Source: Sphingomonas morindae (lineage in GTDB: Bacteria > Pseudomonadota > Alphaproteobacteria > Sphingomonadales > Sphingomonadaceae). From it: 64,000 nucleotides of DNA. This document shows, piece by piece, positions 42,517-51,303 of this stretch (position 1 is its first letter; the number at the start of each line of letters is the position of its first letter). The translations under genes and the position numbers were made by a program. The notes under the pieces were generated by a model that ran no database searches, had not been told where the DNA came from, and saw nothing but the letters and a program-made list of their open reading frames with translations. Location: contig NZ_CP084931.1 of assembly GCF_023822065.1 (NCBI RefSeq), positions 124,001-188,000 of the forward strand. The letters run 5' to 3'.

Positions 42517-44112
42517 TCAGCGTGCCGGATCGAGCGCGGCGCCGCTTTCCACCGTCGGCCTGTAGCGCGGCGCGGTCCGGCCGTGCTGCGCCTGTTCAAA
42601 GGCATAGCCCGCGTTCAGCAAGGCCGCCTCGCTGAAGCGCGGCCCGATGAAGGAAAGGCCCAGCGGCAGGCCGCGCACCGCGCCCATCGGCACGGTGAGG
42701 TGCGGATAACCGGCCATGGCGGGCAGGCCCGAGGCGCTCGGCCCGTCATATTGATCGCCATAGACGGTGTCGCTGAGCCAAGCGGCCTCATAGGTCGGCG
42801 TCACCAGAATAGTCGCGCCGGCCTGGTGGAGCATCCCATCCAGCGCGCCGGCGGCGCGGCGCAGCGTGTCCGCGCGCGCCGCCTTGTAGGCGGGATCGTC
42901 GAGCCCCTTGGTCTGCTCCGCCGCGAGGAACAGCTCCTGCCCGAACAGCGGCATCTCGCGCGCCGCCTCGCGCTGGTTGAAGGCGATCAGCGCGGCAAGG
43001 CTGCGGGTGCGCACCGCCGCCGGCGTGGCGGCGAGATAGGCGTTGAGATCCGCCTTGAGCTCGGTCTGCAGCACGATCTGTTCGGCCTCCTCGAGCCCCT
43101 TGAGATCGGGGCGGGCGACCGGCACCGGCACCGCGCCGCAGCGGCGCAGCGTGGCGAGCGCGGCCTCGAACAGCGCGGCGGCGGCGGGCGTCATGGTGGC
43201 CGGGGTCAGCACCGCCACGCGCCGGCCGCGCAGCGCGTCCGCGCGCAGGCCGGCCGTGAAATCCTGCGCCCGTCCCGCCGCCGCGGTCGTGGTCGGGTCG
43301 GCGGGATCGGGGCCCACCATCGCACCGAACAGGAGCGCGGCGTCGCGCACCGTGCGCGCCATCGGGCCGGGCGTGTCCTGCGAATGGCTGATCGGCACCA
43401 CGCGCGTGCGGCTGACCATGCCGATGCTCGGCTTGAGCCCGACAAGCCCGTTGATCGAGGAGGGGCATACCACCGAGCCATCCGTTTCGGTGCCGATCCC
43501 CGCCGCCGCGAAACTGGCCGCGACGCCCGCGCCGGTGCCGCTCGACGAGCCGCAGGCGGTGCGATCGAGCGCATAGGGGTTGCGCACGAGCCCGCCCATC
43601 GCGCTCCAGCCCGAAAGCGCGCGCGTGGAGCGGATATTGGCCCATTCCGAAAGATTGGCCTTGGCGAGGATCACCGCGCCGGCGGCGCGCAGCCGCGCCA
43701 CCACCGGCGCATCGACATGGCTTATATTGTCCTTGAGCGCCAGGCTGCCGGCGGTGGTCGCCACGGGATCGGCGGTTTCGATATTGTCCTTGATGAGCAG
43801 CGGCAGCCCGTCGAGCGGGCCGCGCGTGGCATGGGCCGCGCGGCGCGCGTCGCTGGCGCGGGCCTCGGCCATTGCATCGGGATTGAGCGCGATGATCGCG
43901 TGTAGCGCCGGCCCCTGGCCGTCGAGCGCGGCGATGCGCGCCAGATAGGCGGCGGTGATCGCTACGCTGCTCGTCTCGCCGCGCGCGAGCGCGCCGCCCA
44001 GATCGGCGAGGCTGCGCTCCTCGATCGGCGGGGCGGCCGGGGGCGGCGGCGCGGCCGATGGCAGCAGGAGCAGGGCCAAAGCGAGAAGTGGCGCCCGTGC
44101 GCGATCCATCAT
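42517..44112 (-). CDS. Amidase-signature family amidase, exported
   Basis: Protein of 531 aa with an N-terminal hydrophobic signal (ARAPLLALALLLLPSA). The amidase-signature Ser-Ser-Lys triad is present: Lys in GLPLLIKDNIE, cis-Ser in CGSSSGTG, and nucleophile Ser in GTETDGSVVCPSS. It should hydrolyse an amide bond in the periplasm; the substrate is not evident. Two adjacent ATGs occur, and 44112 is preferred with AAGGGG upstream. The LysR gene at 44197-45093 lies 84 nt upstream in the same direction. Confidence 0.92.
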   Translation of the reverse strand: MMDRARAPLLALALLLLPSAAPPPPAAPPIEERSLADLGGALARGETSSVAITAAYLARIAALDGQGPALHAIIALNPDAMAEARASDARRAAHATRGPLDGLPLLIKDNIETADPVATTAGSLALKDNISHVDAPVVARLRAAGAVILAKANLSEWANIRSTRALSGWSAMGGLVRNPYALDRTACGSSSGTGAGVAASFAAAGIGTETDGSVVCPSSINGLVGLKPSIGMVSRTRVVPISHSQDTPGPMARTVRDAALLFGAMVGPDPADPTTTAAAGRAQDFTAGLRADALRGRRVAVLTPATMTPAAAALFEAALATLRRCGAVPVPVARPDLKGLEEAEQIVLQTELKADLNAYLAATPAAVRTRSLAALIAFNQREAAREMPLFGQELFLAAEQTKGLDDPAYKAARADTLRRAAGALDGMLHQAGATILVTPTYEAAWLSDTVYGDQYDGPSASGLPAMAGYPHLTVPMGAVRGLPLGLSFIGPRFSEAALLNAGYAFEQAQHGRTAPRYRPTVESGAALDPAR

Positions 44113-44196
44113 GGCAATCCCCTTAGTGCGTGTCCGCCCGGCGGCGATCGTCCCGCCGGATCGGTTCGGATGCAAGCCCCTGCGATGCCCTAAAAT

Positions 44197-45093
44197 TCAG
44201 GCGTGCGCGGCCTGGAAGCGGGCCAGCTCCTCGGGCGCGCCGGTGGGGAAGCTCTGGCGGAGATGCTCGAGAAAGGCGGCCACGCGCGCGCTCAGCAGGC
44301 GGCGCGACGGATAGAGCGCCCAGAGCGCGATCTCCGAGCCCGGCACCGTGCCCCAGCTGACCAGCACGCCTTCGGCACAGGCCTGGCTTACCAGCGAAAG
44401 CGGCAGCCGCGCCACGCCCGCGCCCGCCAGCGCGGCATCGCGGATCATGGCGAGCGAGGAGAGGTGCAGGCGCGGCGCGATCGCGAGCCTGTGCTCTGCG
44501 CCGGCGGCGTCGCGCAGCGTCCAGGAACCGGGCTCGGGGTGGCGCAGGATCGCGGGCACGGGCGCGCCGTCCGCCGGTCGCGCCAGCGCGGGACTGGCGA
44601 CCACCAGCAGCCGATCATGGAGAAAGGCACGGCCGACCAGCTGGTCATCGGGATCGGGATCGACGCGGATCGCCAGATCATAGCCTTCCTCGATCATGTC
44701 GACGGGCCGGTCCTCGCTGGTCACCTCCAGCTGCACCGCCGGATGGCGGCGCACGAACTCGGCCGCGAGCCGCCCCATCGCCGCCTGGGCGAAGAGCAGC
44801 GGCGCGCTGATCCGCAGCCGCCCGCGGACCTCGCGGCCGCCCGACGCGATCGCCGCCACCGTCTCGTCCAGCTCGGTGAGCAACGCCGCGGCGCGGCTAT
44901 AGAGCGCGCGGCCCTCCTCGGTGCATTTCAAATCGCGGCCGCCGCGCTCGAACAGGCGCAGCGCCAGCGCCGCCTCCAGCTCGGCCACGCGGCGCGACAG
45001 CGTGGCCTTGGGGCGGCCGCTCGCCCGCGCCGCGCGGCCGAAGCCGCCATGACGCGCCACCAGGACAAAATCGGCAAGGGCGAGCAGATCCAT
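44197..45093 (-). CDS. LysR family transcriptional regulator
   Basis: Protein of 298 aa: N-terminal winged helix (LADFVLVARHGGFGRAARASGRPKATLSRRVAELEAAL) and LysR substrate domain (RLRISAPLLFAQAAMGRL onward, IRVDPDPDDQLVGRAF). It belongs to the subgroup near AaeR/DmlR-type repressors. ATG 45093 is preferred; a GTG three codons earlier lacks good spacing. It is divergent with 99 nt from the NmrA-like reductase gene, the most likely target. Confidence 0.9.
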   Translation of the reverse strand: MDLLALADFVLVARHGGFGRAARASGRPKATLSRRVAELEAALALRLFERGGRDLKCTEEGRALYSRAAALLTELDETVAAIASGGREVRGRLRISAPLLFAQAAMGRLAAEFVRRHPAVQLEVTSEDRPVDMIEEGYDLAIRVDPDPDDQLVGRAFLHDRLLVVASPALARPADGAPVPAILRHPEPGSWTLRDAAGAEHRLAIAPRLHLSSLAMIRDAALAGAGVARLPLSLVSQACAEGVLVSWGTVPGSEIALWALYPSRRLLSARVAAFLEHLRQSFPTGAPEELARFQAAHA

Positions 45094-45192
45094 GTGTTCC
45101 ACCAGCGAGACGGCGTGTCCAAAACGCGCATCTATTGCCCTGCTTGTGGATCACTAGATTGGCGCTGTCCACGGAAAACAAGGAGTGCAGAC

Positions 45193-46059
45193 ATGACCAT
45201 CCTCGTCACCGGCGCCACCGGCACCATCGGCCGTGTCGTCGTTGAGCAGCTTGTCGCGCGCGGCGCATCGGTGCGCGCCTATGTCCGCGATCCCGCCCGC
45301 GCGCAGCTGCCCGCCGGCGTCGCGCTCGCCAAAGGGGATATGCTCGATATCGACGGCTTCCGCGCCGCGCTGTCGGGCGTGTCGACGCTGTTCCTGCTGA
45401 CCGCCGTCGCCGCCGACGAAGTCACCCAGTCGCTCACCGCGCTCAACCTCGCCCGCGAGGCGGGGATCGAACGGATCGTCTATCTCTCGGTGATCCACGG
45501 CGCGCTCTATGCCGACGTGCCGCATTTCGCGGGCAAGGCGGTGGTGGAGCGCATGATCGAGGCGACCGACATGGCCGCCACCATCCTCCAGCCCGCCTAT
45601 TTCATGAACAATGATGCCGCCATCCGCGATGTGGTGACGAACTATGGCGTCTACCCCATGCCGCTGGGCGACAAGGGCATCGCCATGGTGGATGCGCGCG
45701 ATGTCGGCGAGGTGGCGGCGCTGGAGCTGCTGCGCCGCAACCGCGCACCCGGCCCGCTGCCGCGGCTGCGCATCCCGCTCGTTGGCCCGGACACGCTGAC
45801 CGGCACCGAGGCGGCGGCGGTCTGGAGCGCGGCGCTCAACCGCGAGATCGCCTATGGCGGCGAGGATGGCGCCGGCTTCGAGCAGACGCTGCGCGCCACC
45901 ATGCCGGCCTGGATGGCCTTCGACATGCGCATGATGGCGGCGCGCTTCGCCGCGCATGGCATGATCCCCGAAGCGGGGGATCGCGCGCGGCTCACCGCGA
46001 TGCTGGGCCGCCCGCTGCACGATTATCGCACGTTCGTGGCCGGGCTGACCGCCGCCTGA
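45193..46059 (+). CDS. NmrA-like NAD(P)-binding protein
   Basis: Protein of 288 aa, atypical SDR with VTGATGTIGR as cofactor loop and YLSVIHGALYAD and LQPAYFMNN segments typical of NmrA/HSCARG-like proteins. The active-site Tyr-Lys pair of classical SDRs is not clear, so it may be a redox sensor or a quinone-type reductase (QorB-like). ATG 45193 follows AGGAG. It shares a divergent promoter region with the LysR gene and is followed after 24 nt by a second NAD(P)-binding gene. Confidence 0.88.
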   Translation: MTILVTGATGTIGRVVVEQLVARGASVRAYVRDPARAQLPAGVALAKGDMLDIDGFRAALSGVSTLFLLTAVAADEVTQSLTALNLAREAGIERIVYLSVIHGALYADVPHFAGKAVVERMIEATDMAATILQPAYFMNNDAAIRDVVTNYGVYPMPLGDKGIAMVDARDVGEVAALELLRRNRAPGPLPRLRIPLVGPDTLTGTEAAAVWSAALNREIAYGGEDGAGFEQTLRATMPAWMAFDMRMMAARFAAHGMIPEAGDRARLTAMLGRPLHDYRTFVAGLTAA

Positions 46060-46083
46060 TCCCGCTTTTCCGAGGAGACGCTC

Positions 46084-46746
46084 ATGTCCACAAACACACA
46101 AAGCCGCCCCCGCCGCCTTCTGGTGCTGGGGGCGACCGGCGCCACCGGGCGATTGATCGTGCGCGCGGCGCTGGCGCGCGGCCTGGATGTCGCGGCGCTG
46201 GTGCGCTCCGCGGCGGCGGCGGCCGCCGCGCTGCCGGGGGCGACGCTGATCCCAGGCGATGCCACCGACCCGGCGGTGCTGGCCGAGGCGGTGCGCGGCC
46301 GCGATGCGGTGATCAGCGCGCTCGGCACGCCGGCCAGCCCCTTCCGCCGCGTCACCCTCCTGTCCGACGCCACCCGCGCCCTGGTGCCGGCCATGCGCGC
46401 GGCGGGCGTGCCCCGGCTGATCGCCATCACAGGCATCGGCGCGGGCGACAGCCGGGGGCATGGCGGCCTGCTGTTCGACCGGCTGATCCTGCCGCTGCTG
46501 CTGCGCACCGTCTATGCCGACAAAAATCGGCAGGAGGCGATCGTGCGCGCCTCGGGGCTCGATTGGGTGCTGGTACGCCCGACCATGCTCACCAACGGCG
46601 CCGGCGGCGGCGCCATCGACGCGCGCGATCATCTCGCGGGCGTGCAGGGCGGCAGGATCGCGCGGGCCGATGTCGCGCGCTTCGTGCTGGACCAGCTGGA
46701 CGAGGATCGCTGGCTCGGCCGCACGCCGCTGCTGCGCGGCGCCTAA
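46084..46746 (+). CDS. Second NAD(P)-binding reductase-like protein
   Basis: Protein of 220 aa with LVLGATGATGRLI as the cofactor motif, an AVISALGTP strand and VYADKNRQEAIVRASGLDWVLVRP, typical of the BVR-B/SDR_a5 group. No strict catalytic motif is visible. The start is ATG 46084, preceded by a GAGGAGA Shine-Dalgarno. It is probably cotranscribed with the NmrA-like gene under LysR control. It overlaps the convergent CsgG-like gene by 4 bp. Confidence 0.88.
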   Translation: MSTNTQSRPRRLLVLGATGATGRLIVRAALARGLDVAALVRSAAAAAAALPGATLIPGDATDPAVLAEAVRGRDAVISALGTPASPFRRVTLLSDATRALVPAMRAAGVPRLIAITGIGAGDSRGHGGLLFDRLILPLLLRTVYADKNRQEAIVRASGLDWVLVRPTMLTNGAGGGAIDARDHLAGVQGGRIARADVARFVLDQLDEDRWLGRTPLLRGA

Positions 46747-47561
46747 CGCTCGGCTTCCGGCACCTGGGTGGTCACCGCCACGCGCCCCTCGCGCACCGCC
46801 GGTATCTGCGGCACGAGCCGGCGATAGGCATCGAGCAGCGCGGCGGAGGTGACCTTGCCGATATCGGTGCTCGCCTCGCCGCCGAGCAGGCCCAGGCCGA
46901 GCCCGGCCAGGCCGCCGCCGATGATGCTGAGATCGCGCTTGCGGGCCGATCCCGTCGCGACCGCTTCCTGAACCCCGGTCTTCACCGCGACGAGCGTGAG
47001 CATCGTCTGGCTCTCGAGCTTCTTCTGGCGCAGCGCGGCGAGGCCGCCGAACGCCCCGCCCAATCCGCCCAGCGCGAGGCCGCGCGAGCCGGCATTCTCA
47101 TCCTGATAGACGATCTGGGCGGTGAGCAGATAGTCGGCGGCCTCGATCGTGGCGCCCTGGGCGGCCTGGCTGGTCTGGCCGCCGGCGGCGAGCGCCCGCT
47201 CGCGCTGAAGCGCATCGAAGCCCTCGCCGCGATCGACCACGCGGAAGCATTGCGACCGGGCGAGGATCAGCTTGAGCAGCGGCAGCGGATCGGTTGTGGC
47301 CTCGGATTGGCCCTGCTGCGCGCGCGCCGCGTTCAACAGCGCCGCGAGGCCGGGCGAGAGCTGGCCGCTGGCATTATCCTGCCGCTTGGCCTCCACCAAC
47401 GCCACCGTGCCGACCGGTGCGGCGCAGACGGGCAGCTCCATCCCCGCGCCGATCGCCGTTCCGCCCTTGCCCATCTTCTGCGCCGCCGCCGTGCCGGACA
47501 GCGCCGCCACGGCCAGACAAGCCGCCCCCGCCGCGACCGCTCTCATTGCCATTCCCGCCAT
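46743..47561 (-). CDS. CsgG-like exported protein
   Basis: Protein of 272 aa with a signal peptide (AVAAGAACLAVAALSGTAAA). The CsgG-type core is recognisable: VALVEAKR, LILARSQCFRVVDRGEGFDALQRER, ADYLLTAQIVYQDE, and TLVAVKTGVQEAVATGSARKRDLSI. It lacks the lipobox Cys of the curli secretion channel, and no curli subunit genes are adjacent, so secretion-pore function should not be assumed. It may be a periplasmic or outer-membrane assembly protein. Confidence 0.83.
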   Translation of the reverse strand: MAGMAMRAVAAGAACLAVAALSGTAAAQKMGKGGTAIGAGMELPVCAAPVGTVALVEAKRQDNASGQLSPGLAALLNAARAQQGQSEATTDPLPLLKLILARSQCFRVVDRGEGFDALQRERALAAGGQTSQAAQGATIEAADYLLTAQIVYQDENAGSRGLALGGLGGAFGGLAALRQKKLESQTMLTLVAVKTGVQEAVATGSARKRDLSIIGGGLAGLGLGLLGGEASTDIGKVTSAALLDAYRRLVPQIPAVREGRVAVTTQVPEAER

Positions 47562-47723
47562 GGCGCCCCCCGTGCCGACCCTGCGCGGAGCAGGCTAGCA
47601 GAGCGGCGCGGCCGCCGGATCTTGGGGAATGCCGAAAGCGCGGCCCTCGCTTTCCGAGGCCGGGCATGGCATCGCGCCGCCATCAGCCGCCCGGACGCCG
47701 CGGCGTGGAAGGGGAGACGAAGC

Positions 47724-48920
47724 GTGATCGGGCATGAGGCGGTGCGGGAAGCGGCGGCGCGGATCGCGGGCAAGATCGTGCAGACGCCCGTGCTGTACAG
47801 CGATGCGATCAGCCGGCTGACCGGGGCCGAGGTGTGGCTCAAGCTCGATACGCTGCAGGTCACCGGCGCCTTCAAGGAACGCGGCGCGGCCAACCGGCTG
47901 GCGCTGCTGAGCGCGGACGAGCGGGCGCGCGGCGTGGCGGCGATGTCGGCGGGCAATCACGCCCAGGCGGTGGCGCGCCATGCCGGGCTGCTCGGCATCC
48001 GCGCGGTGATCGTGATGCCGGCGATCACCCCCGCCACCAAGGTCACGCGCACCGCGCGCTGGGGCGCCGAGGTGGTGCTGCATGGCGACAGCCTCGCCGG
48101 GGCGGCGGCGCATGCCCGCGCGCTGGCCGAGCGCGACGGGCTCGTCTTCATCCATCCCTATGACGATGACGCGGTCATCGCCGGCCAGGGCACGCTCGGG
48201 CTGGAGCTGATCGCGGCGGTGCCCGATCTCGACGCGATGCTGGTGCCGGTGGGCGGCGGCGGGCTGGCGGCGGGCTGCGCGCTGGCGGCGCTGGGCGCGG
48301 GCCGGCCGATCGCGGTGCATGGCGTCGAGGTGGATAGCTATGCGGCGATGGCGCAGGAATTGTCCGGCGCGCCGGTGGCGGTGGGCGGCAGCACCATCGC
48401 CGAAGGCATTGCCGTGCGCGATGTCGGGCGCCGGCCGCTCGCCATCTTGCGCGCCCATGGCGCGGGCGTGCTGACGGTGAGCGAACATCGCATCGAACAG
48501 GCGATCGCGCTGCTCGCCGAGGAGGCCAAGATCGTCGCCGAGGGCGCGGGCGCGGCCGGCGTCGCCGCGCTGCTCGATCAGGGCGCGCGCTTCCGCGGCC
48601 GCACCGTCGGCGTGCCGGTGTGCGGCGCCAATATCGACAATCGCGCGCTCGCCAACGTGCTCCAGCGCGTGATGATCCGTGACGGGCGCATGGTTCGGCT
48701 GGTGCTCGACATCCCCGATCGGCCCGGGGTGCTCGGCGAGATCGCGACGCTGATCGGCCGCGCCGGCGCCAATATCATCGAGGTGGCGCATCACCGCCTG
48801 TTCACCTCGCCGAGCGTGCAGGCGGCGCGGCTCGAGGTGATGTTCGAGGCGCGCGACGCGAGCCATGGCGAGACGGTGGTCGAGGCGCTTCGCGCCCAGT
48901 TCGCCGTCACCCGCCTCTAG
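47724..48920 (+). CDS. ilvA: Threonine ammonia-lyase with ACT domain
   Basis: Protein of 398 aa, GTG start with GGGGAG 8 nt upstream. Pyridoxal-phosphate Lys51 lies in VTGAFKERGA; SAGNHAQAVA and the glycine loop PVGGGGLAAG bind cofactor. A C-terminal ACT-like domain (about 325-398: MVRLVLDIPDRPGVLGEIATLIGRAGANI) suggests amino acid regulation. It turns threonine into 2-oxobutanoate, the first step to isoleucine; the short-form layout is also used in catabolic serine/threonine deaminases. Confidence 0.92.
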   Translation: MIGHEAVREAAARIAGKIVQTPVLYSDAISRLTGAEVWLKLDTLQVTGAFKERGAANRLALLSADERARGVAAMSAGNHAQAVARHAGLLGIRAVIVMPAITPATKVTRTARWGAEVVLHGDSLAGAAAHARALAERDGLVFIHPYDDDAVIAGQGTLGLELIAAVPDLDAMLVPVGGGGLAAGCALAALGAGRPIAVHGVEVDSYAAMAQELSGAPVAVGGSTIAEGIAVRDVGRRPLAILRAHGAGVLTVSEHRIEQAIALLAEEAKIVAEGAGAAGVAALLDQGARFRGRTVGVPVCGANIDNRALANVLQRVMIRDGRMVRLVLDIPDRPGVLGEIATLIGRAGANIIEVAHHRLFTSPSVQAARLEVMFEARDASHGETVVEALRAQFAVTRL

Positions 48921-48936
48921 AGGGGCGCGCCGGCGC

Positions 48937-50226
48937 TCAGCTGGCCCAGGCGCCCGGATCGGCCTCGGTGCCGATCCGCGCGAGCCCCTGGGCGATCGAG
49001 GTGAATTCGTCGCCGCCGGCGATGCGGTCGGCGGAAAAGCGCTGCGTGAAGAGGCGGCGGACTCGGGGGATGAGCGAGGTGCCTCCGGTGAGGAAGACGC
49101 GATCGATCGCGTCCGCCGTCACCCCGGCGGCGGCGAGCGCGCGGTCGAGCGTCGCCTCGATCGCGGCGATATCCTCAGCGATCCAGCGCTCGAAGGCGTC
49201 GCGCGTCACCTCGGCCTCGATCCGCAGCCCGCCGCCCTCGAAGCGGAAGGGCGCCCGTTCGGCGGTCGACAGGGCGCGCTTGGTCTGGCCCACCGCCTCG
49301 TACAGCGGATAGCCGAGTTCATGCTCGATCACGCCGATCATGCGGCCGATCGCCTCGGGATCGAGCGCGGCGCGGCGCAGCCGCTCCAGCTCGGCCAGCG
49401 TGCGCGGCGTGCGCATCAGCGCCAGCCGCGACCAATCGGCGAAATCGCTGAACCAGCTGCGGGGAATCTCCAGCAGCTTGTCGAAGGAGCGATATTGGCC
49501 GCCCTTGCCGAGCAGCGGCAGCACCAGCCGATCGAGCAGGCGGTAATCGAAACGGTCGCCGGCGATGCCGATGCCGGCATGGCCGAGCGGGCGGCAGCGC
49601 CGCGCCGCGCCCGGTTCGGCCACGCGCACCACCGAGAAATCGCTGGTGCCGCCGCCGAAATCGGCGACCAGCACGGTCGCGGCGCGATCGAGCCCGGCGG
49701 CATAGTCGAAGGCGGCGCCGAGTGGCTCGTAGACATAGACGATCTCGTCGGCGAGGCCGGCGAACATCGCGTCGTAGCGGGCGCGGGCGAGCGCGGGATC
49801 GGGGCGCTGGCCGGCATAATCGATCGGGCGGCCGACGATCAGCCGCGCGATCCGCCCGTCGAGCGCGCCGCCGGCATGGGCGGCGAGCCTCGACAGGAAG
49901 ATGCGGCCGAGATCCTCGAAGCGGTAGCGGCGCGTGAACAGGCTCGCCTGTTCGAAGCTGGCGCTCGCCGCGACGGACTTGAAGCTCTGGAGAAAGCGGC
50001 TGTCCTCCGGAAAGCCCAGATATTCGCTGATCGCCCAGGGTCCGGCCTCGCGCGCCAGCCCATCGGGCGCGCCGGCTTCCTGCCAGAAGCAGAGCGCGGA
50101 GCGGAACAGCGGCGATGTGCCGGCGGGGCCGGCGAAGGAGATCAGCGCGGGCGCCGCGCCGGGCGCGCCGGCGATCGCCGCCACGCTGTTGGTGGTGCCG
50201 AAATCGAGGCCGAGGATCAGGGACAT
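48937..50226 (-). CDS. Hsp70-like protein of the YegD type
   Basis: Protein of 429 aa made of the Hsp70/actin nucleotide-binding fold without a substrate-binding domain. Phosphate 1 motif LGLDFGTTNSVAAI, phosphate 2 VLVADFGGGTSDFSVV, and adenosine motif VFLTGGTSLIPRVRRLF are all present. It matches E. coli YegD in length and layout. It lacks the linker and lid, so ordinary DnaK chaperoning is unlikely. The function is unknown, and no co-chaperone is adjacent. Confidence 0.9.
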   Translation of the reverse strand: MSLILGLDFGTTNSVAAIAGAPGAAPALISFAGPAGTSPLFRSALCFWQEAGAPDGLAREAGPWAISEYLGFPEDSRFLQSFKSVAASASFEQASLFTRRYRFEDLGRIFLSRLAAHAGGALDGRIARLIVGRPIDYAGQRPDPALARARYDAMFAGLADEIVYVYEPLGAAFDYAAGLDRAATVLVADFGGGTSDFSVVRVAEPGAARRCRPLGHAGIGIAGDRFDYRLLDRLVLPLLGKGGQYRSFDKLLEIPRSWFSDFADWSRLALMRTPRTLAELERLRRAALDPEAIGRMIGVIEHELGYPLYEAVGQTKRALSTAERAPFRFEGGGLRIEAEVTRDAFERWIAEDIAAIEATLDRALAAAGVTADAIDRVFLTGGTSLIPRVRRLFTQRFSADRIAGGDEFTSIAQGLARIGTEADPGAWAS

Positions 50227-50272
50227 GCCGGGCCCTTTGCGCGGAGTGGCGGAAGCGGGAAGGCGGCGCGGA

Positions 50273-51262
50273 CTAAGCCGGGCGCGCGGCCTGGGCGCGG
50301 CGGGCGAGCGCCGCCGCCTCGGCCACGGGATCGGGCACCGGCGCGCCCGTGAACCAGGCCTCGAGATTGGCGACGACGCGATCGGCCATGGCGGCGCGCG
50401 TCACCTCCGAGGCGGAGCCGATATGCGGCAGCAGCACGCAGCGCGGATGCGCGGTCAACGCCGCCGGCACGTGCGGCTCGTCGGCGAACACGTCGAGCCC
50501 GGCGGCGAGCAGCGTGCCGGCCTCGAGCGCGGCGATCAGCGCCGCCTCGTCGACCACGCTGCCGCGCGCGACATTGATGAGCACGCCCGCCGGGCCTAGC
50601 GCGCGCAGCACCGAAGCGTCGATCAGGTGGCGCGTCGCCGCGCCGCCGGGGACGATCGCGATCAGCACGTCGCTCGCTTCGGCCAAAGCGATCGGGCTTG
50701 CGTGATAGGCATAGGCGAGATCGTCGCGGCGGTGGCGGCTGTGATAGGCGATCGGCACCGCGAAGCCTTCCAGCCGGCGCGCGATCGCGCGGCCGATCCC
50801 GCCCATGCCGATCAGCCCCACGCGCCGCCCGCGCAGGCTCGGCGAGAGCGGGAAGGCGCCCTCCGGCCAGCGCCCGGCGCGGACATGGTGATCCGCCTGC
50901 GGGATCTGGCGCAGCGTCGCGAGCAGCAGGCCCAGCGTCAGATCGGCCACCTCCTCGTCGAGCACGCCGGGGGTGTTGGTGACGATCACGTCGCGCGCCG
51001 CCGCCGCCGCGGCATCCACCCGCTCATAGCCGACGCCGAAGCTCGCCACGATTTCGAGCGCCGGAAACCGGTCGAGCATGGCGGCGTCGACGGTGCCGGC
51101 GAGCGTGCTCACCGCCAGCCCGCGCACGCGCGGCGCCACGGCGGCCAGCGCCGCCGCCGGATCGTCCGCCTGCCAGGGCTGGTGGACGGTGGCGAACGCC
51201 GCCAGCGCGGCGGCGACGCGCGGGTGCATGGGCGCGGGGATCAGCAGATCGGGCTTGGCCAT
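50273..51262 (-). CDS. D-2-hydroxyacid dehydrogenase, hydroxypyruvate/glyoxylate reductase-like
   Basis: Protein of 329 aa with the NAD(P) motif GLIGMGGIGRAIARRL, catalytic Arg in VARGSVVDE, Glu in DVFADEPHVP and His in LLPHIGSAS. The Ser/Arg after the second strand (YHSRHRRDD) suits NADPH, as in glyoxylate reductases. The substrate is inferred from the family only. It sits between YegD and the efflux operon in the same direction. Confidence 0.91.
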   Translation of the reverse strand: MAKPDLLIPAPMHPRVAAALAAFATVHQPWQADDPAAALAAVAPRVRGLAVSTLAGTVDAAMLDRFPALEIVASFGVGYERVDAAAAAARDVIVTNTPGVLDEEVADLTLGLLLATLRQIPQADHHVRAGRWPEGAFPLSPSLRGRRVGLIGMGGIGRAIARRLEGFAVPIAYHSRHRRDDLAYAYHASPIALAEASDVLIAIVPGGAATRHLIDASVLRALGPAGVLINVARGSVVDEAALIAALEAGTLLAAGLDVFADEPHVPAALTAHPRCVLLPHIGSASEVTRAAMADRVVANLEAWFTGAPVPDPVAEAAALARRAQAARPA

Positions 51263-51303
51263 GCCCCCGCTATAGGGCCGATCGCGGGCGGCGCCAGCCC
51301 GGC

